A DNA stretch of 64,000 nucleotides from Vallicoccus soli (GTDB taxonomy: Bacteria > Actinomycetota > Actinomycetes > Motilibacterales > Motilibacteraceae), in assembly GCF_003594885.1 (NCBI RefSeq), contig NZ_QZEZ01000003.1, forward strand, positions 186,001 through 250,000, written 5' to 3'. A program made the position numbers and the translations under genes. The notes under the pieces are model-generated. The model was given only the letters and a program-made list of their open reading frames with translations. It was not told the origin of the DNA and did no database searches. Shown here in pieces: positions 32,590 to 40,110 of the stretch (position 1 is its first letter; every line of letters begins with the position of its first letter).

Positions 32590-33336
32590 TCAGGTGCCCG
32601 GCTTGCGGCCGTACACGAACACCATGGTCCCCACGGGCACCTTCTCCCACAGGACCTTGATCGCCCGGGCCGGGACGTGGACGCAGCCGTGCGAGCCGGG
32701 CTCCTCGAACAGGTAGCGGTCCGAGATGTGGAACGCCTGGCCCTGGTCCCAGAACATGGAGTACGGCATGGGCGAGCCGTACTGGCCGGACACGTGGTCG
32801 ATGTCCTTCCAGTAGACGCGGCAGTAGTTGCGCGGCCCACGGCTCGACGCGGTACGGCACTCGGGGCCGCGCCCGGCGGTCGTACGGGTCTCGTAGCCGT
32901 CGCGGCCCGAGCGGATGAGGTAGGGCCCCCAGGTGCGCTTGCCGCCCTCGACGAGCCACATGGCCTGCGAGGTGAGGTCGACGCACACGGCCCTGCCCTG
33001 CGCGGCGTGCCCGCCGCACTGCGCGGTGCGGGTGGCCCAGAGCTGCAGGCGCTTGACCGCCGCGTAGGTCTGCGGGCCGGCGTAGCCCGTCGGGCTGATC
33101 CCGAACACCCCCTGCCAGCGCTGGATCGCGCGGCAGTCGGACAGGCTGCTGCGCCCGTCCACCGGGAGCTTGAGGTGGGCCTCGACCTGGCGCTGGTACG
33201 GCCCGGTCGCGGTGTTGCAGGCGGCCGCGCCGGCGGGGGCGGCGGCCGAGAGGGGCAGCAGGACCGCTGCCAGCAGGAGGGCCAGCAGGCTGGCCGTCAG
33301 GGCCGGGATCGTCCGGCGGGTCGTCGTCACGCTCAC
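32590..33336 (-). CDS. Secreted L,D-transpeptidase (YkuD)
   Basis: About 248 residues with a signal peptide (TASLLALLLAAVLLPLSAAAPAGA). Residues ~45-100 form a peptidoglycan-binding-like region (DCRAIQRWQGVFGI ... GPQTYAAVKRLQ). The C-terminal YkuD domain ends in the catalytic motif HISDRYLFEEPGSHGCVH, with nucleophile Cys218; the usual Arg after Cys-x is His here (SHGCVH). Such enzymes make 3-3 cross-links or attach proteins to peptidoglycan outside the membrane. The start at the GTG at 33336 gives a normal signal peptide; an in-frame GTG at 33366 with GGAG upstream would add 10 residues. Single gene, convergent with nothing close. Confidence 0.9.
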   Translation of the reverse strand: MSVTTTRRTIPALTASLLALLLAAVLLPLSAAAPAGAAACNTATGPYQRQVEAHLKLPVDGRSSLSDCRAIQRWQGVFGISPTGYAGPQTYAAVKRLQLWATRTAQCGGHAAQGRAVCVDLTSQAMWLVEGGKRTWGPYLIRSGRDGYETRTTAGRGPECRTASSRGPRNYCRVYWKDIDHVSGQYGSPMPYSMFWDQGQAFHISDRYLFEEPGSHGCVHVPARAIKVLWEKVPVGTMVFVYGRKPGT

Positions 33337-33435
33337 CCTGAGAGCGTGCGCCCGTGACTGATACACCGTCTCCGGCGCTGGCCACGGAAGATCCTCACCG
33401 CGCTGGTGGGGCTCTGCCAGGACGCTCCCGGCGGA

Positions 33436-34242
33436 TCAGGACGTGCCGGGCGCGGGCTCCCCGTCGACGCTCACCTCGACGCCCCCGCCGAGGAACGAGA
33501 GCAGCCCCCGCACCTGCTCGGACTCGGCGAACGGCTCCTCGTACGACCACGCGCCGTCCTCGACGACCGTGCCGCCGGCGGTGAGCGTCGCGTAGGTCGC
33601 GACGCCCTTGTAGGGGCAGACCGTCGTGGTCGGCGACAGGCGCAGGTGCTCGGCGCGCACGTCCTCGCGGGGCAGGTACCACCGCGGCGGCAGTCCGGTC
33701 TCGAACAGCTTCACCGGCCGCGTCGAGTCCGCGACGACCTCGCCGCCGACGCGCACGACGACGTGCTCGCCGCTGCGGCGGGTGTCCACCCGGTGGTACG
33801 GGTCGCGCGGGTGCCCGACGACCTCGTCGTCCTCCTCGAGCCAGCGGTCGAGGGCGCCGAAGCGGACCTGGACCAGCCCGGCGAGCGCGGGCAGCGCGGC
33901 CGGCTCCGGGACGTCGTACGCCGCGTCCTCGACGACGCGCCCGCCCCGCCGGGCGTCGAGCAGGCGCAGCGCGCCCTTGGGGTCGTCGTCGCGGGTGCGG
34001 CCGCTGGGGGCGAGGACGCCGGCGCGCACGTCCTCGGCGGGGAACCACCAGACCGGCAGCGCAGCGACCTCGTGGAGCATGCGGACCCGGCGGCTGTCGA
34101 CGACGCACTCGCCGTCGAGGTAGCCGCGGACGCGCTGCGGCACGTCCTCGAGGTAGAGCGGGTGGCCGGACAGGACGGTGCCGCGGTCGAAGACGCCGGC
34201 GCGGGTCGGGGCCAGCGGGCCGGTGCCGAGGGTGAGGCTCAC
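33436..34242 (-). CDS. DUF427 protein with two tandem domains
   Basis: 268 residues with two DUF427-type beta-rich units, about 30-125 and 155-255. The second holds the conserved TTVCPYKGVATY and SYEEPFAES region. The first has the parallel VLSGHPLYLEDVPQRVRGYLDGECVVDS and a weaker copy of the later motif. Function of the family is unknown; members are small cytoplasmic proteins. The GTG start overlaps the stop of the upstream RibD-like gene (GTGA, 34239-34242), so the two form an operon. Confidence 0.8.
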   Translation of the reverse strand: MSLTLGTGPLAPTRAGVFDRGTVLSGHPLYLEDVPQRVRGYLDGECVVDSRRVRMLHEVAALPVWWFPAEDVRAGVLAPSGRTRDDDPKGALRLLDARRGGRVVEDAAYDVPEPAALPALAGLVQVRFGALDRWLEEDDEVVGHPRDPYHRVDTRRSGEHVVVRVGGEVVADSTRPVKLFETGLPPRWYLPREDVRAEHLRLSPTTTVCPYKGVATYATLTAGGTVVEDGAWSYEEPFAESEQVRGLLSFLGGGVEVSVDGEPAPGTS

Positions 34243-34781
34243 GCCGGGGCCCCGGTCGGGCGGACCACGGTGTAGCGGGCGCAGGCGAAGTCGCGGTTGC
34301 GGGCGACCTCCTCGAGGCGCAGCTCGACGCGGCGCGGCAGGAGCGGGGCCCCCGCGCCGAGCGCGACGGGGGCGTACTGGACCCACAGCTCGTCGAGCAG
34401 GCCGGCGTCAGCGAACTGCCCGGCGAGGTCGCCCCCGCCGACGACCCACACGTCGCGGTCGCCGGCCGCCTCGGCCATGGCGGCGTGGTGGGCGGAGACG
34501 TCGCCCTGCACGACGCGCAGGTCGGCGCCGTCGACGCGCGGGACGTCGCCGTGCGCGAAGACCCAGGTCGGGACCCCGTACGGCCACGCCCCCGGCTCGT
34601 GGTCCAGGACCCAGCGGTACGTCGTCGCTCCCATGACCACCGCCCCGACGCGGTCCATGAAGCGCTGGTACGCCATCGGCCCGTCCGGGTCGATGTCGCG
34701 GGACAGCAGCCAGGACAGGGTCGCCTCGGGGTCGGCGATGAAGCCGTCGACGCTGGAGGCGGTGAAGTACGAGGTCGCCAT
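34239..34781 (-). CDS. Dihydrofolate-reductase-like RibD C-terminal domain protein
   Basis: 180 residues of the DHFR-like reductase fold found in the RibD C-terminal family. It begins with the usual TSYFTASSVDGFIADPE. Other landmarks are VGAVVMGATTYRW, VWVVGGGDLAGQF and LDELWVQYAPVALGAGAPLL. Such single-domain proteins are presumed NADPH-dependent reductases, but the substrate is unknown. Start ATG 34781. Coupled by overlap to the DUF427 gene downstream. Confidence 0.88.
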   Translation of the reverse strand: MATSYFTASSVDGFIADPEATLSWLLSRDIDPDGPMAYQRFMDRVGAVVMGATTYRWVLDHEPGAWPYGVPTWVFAHGDVPRVDGADLRVVQGDVSAHHAAMAEAAGDRDVWVVGGGDLAGQFADAGLLDELWVQYAPVALGAGAPLLPRRVELRLEEVARNRDFACARYTVVRPTGAPA

Positions 34782-34825
34782 GGGCCCACTCTGCCGCGCC
34801 CCGCCGCCGCGCGGGGCCGTCGCCG

Positions 34826-35851
34826 TCAGGCCTCGCAGAGCTCGGCGGTGCGCTCGAGGACGGCGCGGCCCGCGTCCTGCGTGCGCCGCCCGAGGCCGCA
34901 CGCCGACGCGACGACGACACGGCGCTGCAGGTGCTCCTCGACGAGGTCGCGCACCGCGCGCTGGTCGCCCGGCGCCTGCTCCTCGTGCGCGACGCCGGCC
35001 GCGAAGCGCACGTCCAGCGGGAGCCGCAACCCGGCGAGCGGCGCGTAGAACGCGGGGTCCGTGGTCGGCGGGCGCTCGGCCGCGGCGAACGGCGCGTGGA
35101 CGAGCTCGAGCGGGCGCCCCTCGGGCCAGCCGCCGATGATCGCGCCAGCGAGCAGGACGAGCGGGCCGACGTCGGTCATGGTCGCGTAGGCGCGGTGGTT
35201 CATGTCGCCGAGGCAGAGGTGGACGGCGAACCGCGTCCCCTCTGCGGTGGCGGCCGCGAGCCTCGTGACGCCGCGGGCCAGGAGCCGCGCGAGGGCCGGG
35301 CGCACCGGGGGCGGCGCCTTCGCGAGCATGACGAGCTCGAGGGGGACCTCGACCTGGAAGAGCGTTCCCGGGCCGGTGAGGGCGGCGACGTCGCGCACCT
35401 CGGCGAGCGTGGCCTCGGTGAAGGCGCGCCGGCTCCTCACCGCGCCCGTGCGGCCCAGGGCGAACGCCGCCACGTCGAGGTCGCCCGGCACGCCCTGCTG
35501 GAACCGCAGGTCCGTCCTGCTCCCCCGGACCTCGAGGAACTGCGGGTGGCTCTCGCGCACCGCGGCGACGTGGCCGAGGTCGAGGGCGGCGCCGTACAGC
35601 CGGCGGCCCCGGCGCACCCGCAGCCGCGGCGTGCGGTCGTAGTCCGACCAGTCGCCCTGCTGCGCCAGCTCGAGGTCGGGGTGCTCGCGCAGGCCCTCGA
35701 TGATCGAGATGATCCAGTTGCGCCGCTCCCCCGTCTCGCCGTCGGGGAGCGTGCGCAGGTACGGCCCGAGCACGTCCAGCGCCGTCGTCGTCGCGGCGGC
35801 GGGCGTCGGGCCGGGCAGGCTGCCCACCAGGTGGGCCTCGCGCGGCGGCAC
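34826..35851 (-). CDS. MetE-like (cobalamin-independent methionine synthase fold) protein
   Basis: 341 residues resembling the C-terminal catalytic barrel of MetE and the UROD/MetE-like superfamily. It begins HLVGSLPGPTPAAA, as such proteins do (xxGSxP). Possible zinc ligands are His and Cys in VHLCLGDMNH and the Cys in VVASACGLGRR. The N-terminal half of true MetE is absent, and at 341 residues it matches stand-alone methyltransferase-like relatives. The start is a GTG at 35851. Function is likely a thiol methyltransferase or a related reaction; methionine synthesis is not implied by context. Confidence 0.72.
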   Translation of the reverse strand: MPPREAHLVGSLPGPTPAAATTTALDVLGPYLRTLPDGETGERRNWIISIIEGLREHPDLELAQQGDWSDYDRTPRLRVRRGRRLYGAALDLGHVAAVRESHPQFLEVRGSRTDLRFQQGVPGDLDVAAFALGRTGAVRSRRAFTEATLAEVRDVAALTGPGTLFQVEVPLELVMLAKAPPPVRPALARLLARGVTRLAAATAEGTRFAVHLCLGDMNHRAYATMTDVGPLVLLAGAIIGGWPEGRPLELVHAPFAAAERPPTTDPAFYAPLAGLRLPLDVRFAAGVAHEEQAPGDQRAVRDLVEEHLQRRVVVASACGLGRRTQDAGRAVLERTAELCEA

Positions 35852-35996
35852 CCGCCCAGTGGAGCAGATGTCGCGGGCCGCGTCACGGGGTCAACTGGGT
35901 CGGGGTGCGATCACGCCAGCACCTTGACGCGGTAGCGCAGGCCCGGCGCTATGGCGAGGCGGGCGTCGGCAGCTGCGTCCAGGGGCGCGCCACGCC

Positions 35997-36731
35997 TCAC
36001 GCGAGCCGGAGCACCTCGTTCAGCGCCAGGACCGCACCGAAGCCGAGGCCCGAGGCGACCAGCAGGCGCAGCCCGAGCCGCGGACGCCCCGGTGCCTCGG
36101 GGGTGACGAGCGCGGGCGGCGGCGTCGGCTCGGTCAGGGCGCCAGCGGGTACCCCCTGCTCGAGGAGGCCCGGCAGGTCGCGGCCCAGCCGCTCGACGGC
36201 GTCGGGGGCCAGGACCTGCGGGAGCGCCAGCAGGGCACGCTCGAGCCGCTCGAGGCCGAGGACGACGGCCCCGTCGGCGGTCCGCTCCTGCAGGTCGCCG
36301 TGCCCGACCAGGCACAGGCAGCCCTTGACGTGCCGGCGGACTCCGGGCGGCAGGACAGCCGCGACCGCGGCGGACTGCGTGAGCACGGACTCGGTGTGCT
36401 TCAGCCGCTTGCGGCCGTTGTGCCGCAGGACGCCGTCGCGCACGTCGGCCGTGCCGGTCCAGTTCTTCGCGTCCACCACGACCACCCCGCCCGGGCCCAC
36501 GACGACGTGGTCCAGGTTGGCCTTCGGCCGGCCGGGCCACCGGACGTCGTGCAGCGCCAGCCAGCCGTGCCCGCGGAGCCGGTCGAGGCGCTCGCCGACG
36601 AGGCGCTCCCCGTCTGCGCCGGCCCCCCAGGTCACCTGGCTCCTGCGGGCGCGCTCGAGCTCGCGCTCCAGCCGCTCCGCCCGTGCCGCTGCCCGCTGGG
36701 CCTGCTGCTCGGCCCCCTGCCCTGCCGTCAT
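35997..36731 (-). CDS. NERD (nuclease-related) domain protein with C-terminal membrane segment
   Basis: 244 residues. A charged coiled-coil-like N-terminus (residues 5-35, QQAQRAAARAERLERELERARR) precedes a NERD domain (about 40-175) with NLDHVVVGPGGVVVVDAK, the Asp...Asp-x-Lys core of this PD-(D/E)xK-like family. The C-terminus ends in one hydrophobic helix (LLVASGLGFGAVLALNEV). The start at the ATG at 36731 has a strong GGGAGGGGG upstream. NERD proteins are predicted nucleases and often lie beside helicases and defence genes. Here MazG and a DUF2075 ATPase are close by. Confidence 0.82.
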   Translation of the reverse strand: MTAGQGAEQQAQRAAARAERLERELERARRSQVTWGAGADGERLVGERLDRLRGHGWLALHDVRWPGRPKANLDHVVVGPGGVVVVDAKNWTGTADVRDGVLRHNGRKRLKHTESVLTQSAAVAAVLPPGVRRHVKGCLCLVGHGDLQERTADGAVVLGLERLERALLALPQVLAPDAVERLGRDLPGLLEQGVPAGALTEPTPPPALVTPEAPGRPRLGLRLLVASGLGFGAVLALNEVLRLA

Positions 36732-36786
36732 GGGTCCCCCTCCCGCCGGCTCCCCATCGACCGGCAGGAGGTGCTCCTGAGGACGG

Positions 36787-37263
36787 CTACTCCTGGAGGT
36801 TGGTCCGTGCTTGGTCGACCTCGCGCCGGTCCTTGACGTCCCCAGACAGGCGGTGAGCGTCCAGGGCCGCCGCAGATCCCCGCTCGCTCGTCGTGGCCGA
36901 GGCGCGGTCCCGTCGGGGCGCCACACCCCGGACGTCACCGGCGACGTACCGGTCTCCGGCCGCTGTGAGCTTGTTCCGGGCGGCAGCCGCGAGGTCGACC
37001 CCGCAGACGTCGGCGAGCCGTACGAGGTAGAGCAGGACGTCGGCGAGCTCCTCGGCGACGCGGGTCGCCAGCGGGTCCCGACGTGCCACCTCGGCCGCTG
37101 CGTCGGCGTCGAGCCACTGGAACAGCTCTGCCACCTCGCCCACCTCCCCTACGAGCGCGAGGAGGAGGGACTTCGGGTCGTGGAACCGCGTCCAGTCGCG
37201 CTCGTCGGTGAACCTGCGCATGCGGTCGCGGAGGTCCATCAGGTCGGTCTCGGGCTCGGACAC
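36787..37263 (-). CDS. MazG-like nucleotide pyrophosphohydrolase
   Basis: 158 residues. The first ~105 residues are an all-helical MazG fold with the metal-binding pattern ExxE...ExxD (VGEVGEVAELFQWL and RVAEELADVLLYLVRLADVCGVDL). That is the iMazG/RS21-C6 type that cleaves dNTPs, including damaged ones. A charged tail of ~50 residues (EVDQARTNLQE at the end) is longer than usual. The start is set at the GTG at 37263; the internal ATG at 37239 is possible. The divergent DUF2075 gene starts 146 bases away, so they may share a control region. Confidence 0.85.
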   Translation of the reverse strand: MSEPETDLMDLRDRMRRFTDERDWTRFHDPKSLLLALVGEVGEVAELFQWLDADAAAEVARRDPLATRVAEELADVLLYLVRLADVCGVDLAAAARNKLTAAGDRYVAGDVRGVAPRRDRASATTSERGSAAALDAHRLSGDVKDRREVDQARTNLQE

Positions 37264-37408
37264 GCCGCCGAGGATGTCACGCCCCCAGCGGACGTACCGG
37301 CGGTTATGGTGCTGCCCACTGCGGCCCGACGGGCTTCCACACGCTGCTCGCAGCTCCGGACACGCCCCCACCCGCGCGAGACGACTCGTGCTGCCTGGGG
37401 GACTGTCC

Positions 37409-39399
37409 GTGACGCTGCTCCGTCACTCCGCGGCGGGGCTTGCCGCCCTGGCGCTCGAGGGGAGCCTGGGACTGCGCATCGCCGAGCAGATGCGTCACCG
37501 GACCGGCCGCAGCCCCTCCCCCGCCGAGATCACCTCGTGGGACCGCAGCCTGCCGGTGCTGGCGCAGGACCTCTTGCGCGCCGGCCTCGACCGGGTCGAG
37601 GTGCTCGTCGAGCACCACCTGCCCCTGACGTCGAAGCGGGCCGACGTCGTGCTGGCGGGCGCGCATCCGCGGACGGGAGAGCCTTCGTACGTCGTGGTCG
37701 AGCTCAAGCAGTGGAGTGCCGCGACGCCGTGGGAGGACGACCCGGAGCTCGTGCTCGTGCCCGGGACCGCGCGACCGCACCTGCACCCCGTCGCCCAGGT
37801 GCGCGGCTACTGCGACTACCTCGTGGACTTCACGTCCGCGCTGCAGGACGTCCCCGACGCGGTCGCAGGTCTGGCGTACCTCCACAACGCCACGGACGAG
37901 CAGGCCGTCTCCGGGCTGTGGGCGTACCCGCAGGACCGGTACGGGCGCCTCTTCACCGCGGCACGGCAGGGCGAACTCGTCGACTTCCTGCTGGAGCGGC
38001 TGGACCCGGCGTCGCGGGGGCGCCGTTCGCGGACCTGCTGCTCTCGAGCGCCGTGGCGCCCAGCCGCCAGCTCCTGGCGGTCGCGGCGGACGAGGTGCAG
38101 CGCCGTGAGCAGTTCGTCCTGCTCGCGGAGCAGAAGCTGGCGTACTCGCTGGTCCTGCACGAGGTCGAGCGGGCCCGCTCCGGGGACCGCAAGGCTGTCG
38201 TCCTCGTGACGGGCGGGCCAGGGAGCGGCAAGAGCGTGATCGCCCTCTCGCTGCTCGGCGAGCTCGCGCGCCGCGGCCGCACCGTGCTGCACGCCACGGG
38301 CTCGCGGTCCTTCACCCAGACCCTGCGCAAGGTCGCGGGCCAGCGTGCACCGCGGGTGCAGCGGATGTTCAAGTACTTCAACTCGTTCATGGAGGCCGAG
38401 CGCAACGGCCTCGACGTCCTCATCCTCGACGAGGCCCACCGCATCCGGGAGACGTCGGTGGACCGCTACACGCGCGCGGCGCTCAGGACCGGCCGGCCGC
38501 AGGTCGACGAGCTGATGGCGGCGGCACGCGTCCCGGTGTTCCTCCTCGACGAGCATCAGGTGGTACGGCCTGGCGAGCTCGGTACGGCCGAGGACATCGA
38601 GCGCTACGCGGCTGCTCTCGGGCTGACAGTGCATCCCGTGAACCTGGATGCGCAGTTCCGCTGCGGCGGGAGCGAGGAGTACGTGCAGTGGGTGCTGCGG
38701 CTCCTCGGCCTCGCGGACGGCGGCCCTGTGCCGTGGCAGGGTGATGCGTCGTTCGAGGTCCGGGTCGCCGAGACACCCGAGGAGATGAAGGCGTTCCTCA
38801 GGGAGCGCATGCAGAAGGGGTACGGCGCGCGCATGGCCGCCGGCTACTGCTGGCCCTGGAGTGACCCGCGACCCGACGGGTCCCTCGTGCCGGACGTCCG
38901 GCTCGGCGGTTGGGCACGACCCTGGAACCTCAAGGGCGACCGCTCCGTGGGCGGGGCACCGCCGGCACCGCTGTGGGCCACCGACCCCGCAGGCTTCGAC
39001 CAGGTCGGGTGCGTCTACACGGCCCAGGGCTTCGAGTACGACTGGTCGGGCGTCACCCTCGGTCCGGACCTCATCTGGCGCGACGGCCGTTTCGTGAGCG
39101 ACCGCGCGGCGAACAAAGACCCGGACTTCCGCAACCGCGCAAAGGTGAGCGACGAGGACTTCGACCGCCTGGTTCGCAACGTCTACAAGGTGCTGCTAAC
39201 CCGGGGAATGATGGGCACCATCTTGTACTCCAGCGATCCGGCAACTAGTTCTCTGCTGCTGAAACTTCTCGTCGCAGGAGACAGGCAGTTCGTCGCCAGA
39301 CAACGTTCCGGCGCGCGGCGCCTCAGCCAAAGAGCGCCAACGCACCTAGGAGTACCTGTGCTACTGCCAGCAGCAGCGCCCACCTCTCCGCCCGGGTGA
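37409..39399 (+). pseudogene. DUF2075-type ATPase with N-terminal nuclease-like domain, interrupted by a frameshift
   Basis: The gene reads in one frame from the GTG at 37409 to about 38015 (residues 1-202). It includes RSLPVLAQDLLRAGLDRVEVLVEHHLP and the nuclease-like core KRADVVLAG...YVVVELKQW. It continues in another frame as APFADLLLSSAVAPSRQLL. There it shows Walker A GGPGSGKSV (Lys codon at 38230), Walker B VLILDEAHRI, FLLDEHQVVRPGE, and the late motif VGCVYTAQGFEYDW followed by LLTRGMMGTILYSSD. One extra G in the GGGGG run at 38016-38020 restores a single ~660-residue frame, normal for DUF2075 proteins. This is either a real mutation, a phase-variable tract or a sequencing error. The last ~40 residues run into lower-GC DNA and overlap the convergent membrane-protein gene by 77 bp. 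Confidence 0.8.
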
Positions 39400-40110
39400 A
39401 GCGCTCCCCAGTACGACTACGACTGGCACCCGTGCTCCCGCCCTTGAATACCGAGCGTGTCTCACCCGCCAGGGGGCGCGCCGGACTAGCTACCTTCCCC
39501 AAACCCATGCCACCCCCGACGAGGCCTACTACTAGGACGCATACAGCAATCACTGCAACAAAGCCAGCCAGCGGGCCGTCGAGCCCTTGACGTACCAGCA
39601 CCAGCAGCCCTGCGGCAGCACCAATCAAGAGGATTGCTACACCAAGGTCTGAAAGACCTGCTCGACCACTTGTACTCTCAAGCTCGAACATGACTGCCGT
39701 CGCACCGCAGGTGAATAGCAGCCAAGCAGAGACAGAACCGGCTGTCGACCACCCTCCACGCGCATCCATCAGCCCTGGCAACGCCCAGAGAATGGATCCA
39801 GCCGCGATTAAGCCGAAAGCGAGCCCGAGACCCTCGAACTCGTGCTTGGGTTCCTCCTTGCTGCTATTCGGCCGCTCGTCCCCCGTCACGCCTAGCAAGG
39901 TACAGCACGTCGAGTGCCGTCGCTTCCCGCACCGCGGGGCCAGTGCTGCGAGTGACATGATGGAGACGTGTATGGAGAACTCAGGAGGGGACTGTACGAG
40001 ACACTGCGAACGGTCGACCTCGATACGGCTGTCGCTGGAACCTCGTTGACTGCCCGCTACGCGGCCACTTCCAGCGAGGATCTGCCAACGCTATTAAGTA
40101 GACACATCGC
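39190..40110. other. Lower-GC patch inside the defence-like island
   Basis: Two 60-base lines I counted here hold 35 and 36 G/C (39541-39600 and 39781-39840, about 58-60%), against 42 in a line of the helicase gene (41041-41100) and more elsewhere. Codons such as AAA, CTA, TTA and ACT, rare in the rest of the window, appear at the end of the DUF2075 gene, in the membrane-protein gene and in the first ~45 codons of the helicase. This is the base composition expected of a recombination junction or recent acquisition. Confidence 0.6.
39323..39889 (-). CDS. Unknown membrane protein in the low-GC patch
   Basis: 188 residues from the GTG at 39889, no recognised family. Five hydrophobic segments are visible (GLGLAFGLIAAGSILWALPGL, SAWLLFTCGATAVMF, LGVAILLIGAAAGLLVLV, FVAVIAVCVLVVGLVGGG and a last one at the C-terminus, WALLLAVAQVLLGALALFG). 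A polar loop of about 30 residues precedes the last helix. The 3' end overlaps the convergent DUF2075 gene by 77 bp. Location between two defence-type ATPases suggests a role in the island, perhaps as a membrane effector, but this is only context. The exact start is uncertain because the frame is open upstream. Confidence 0.6.
   Translation of the reverse strand: MTGDERPNSSKEEPKHEFEGLGLAFGLIAAGSILWALPGLMDARGGWSTAGSVSAWLLFTCGATAVMFELESTSGRAGLSDLGVAILLIGAAAGLLVLVRQGLDGPLAGFVAVIAVCVLVVGLVGGGMGLGKVASPARPLAGETRSVFKGGSTGASRSRTGERFTRAERWALLLAVAQVLLGALALFG

Noticed and set aside
36811-38010. Plus-strand frame upstream of the DUF2075 helicase part
   Set aside because: Only the part after about 38012 encodes DUF2075 sequence; the upstream part is an Arg-rich shadow, which led to the frameshift explanation.
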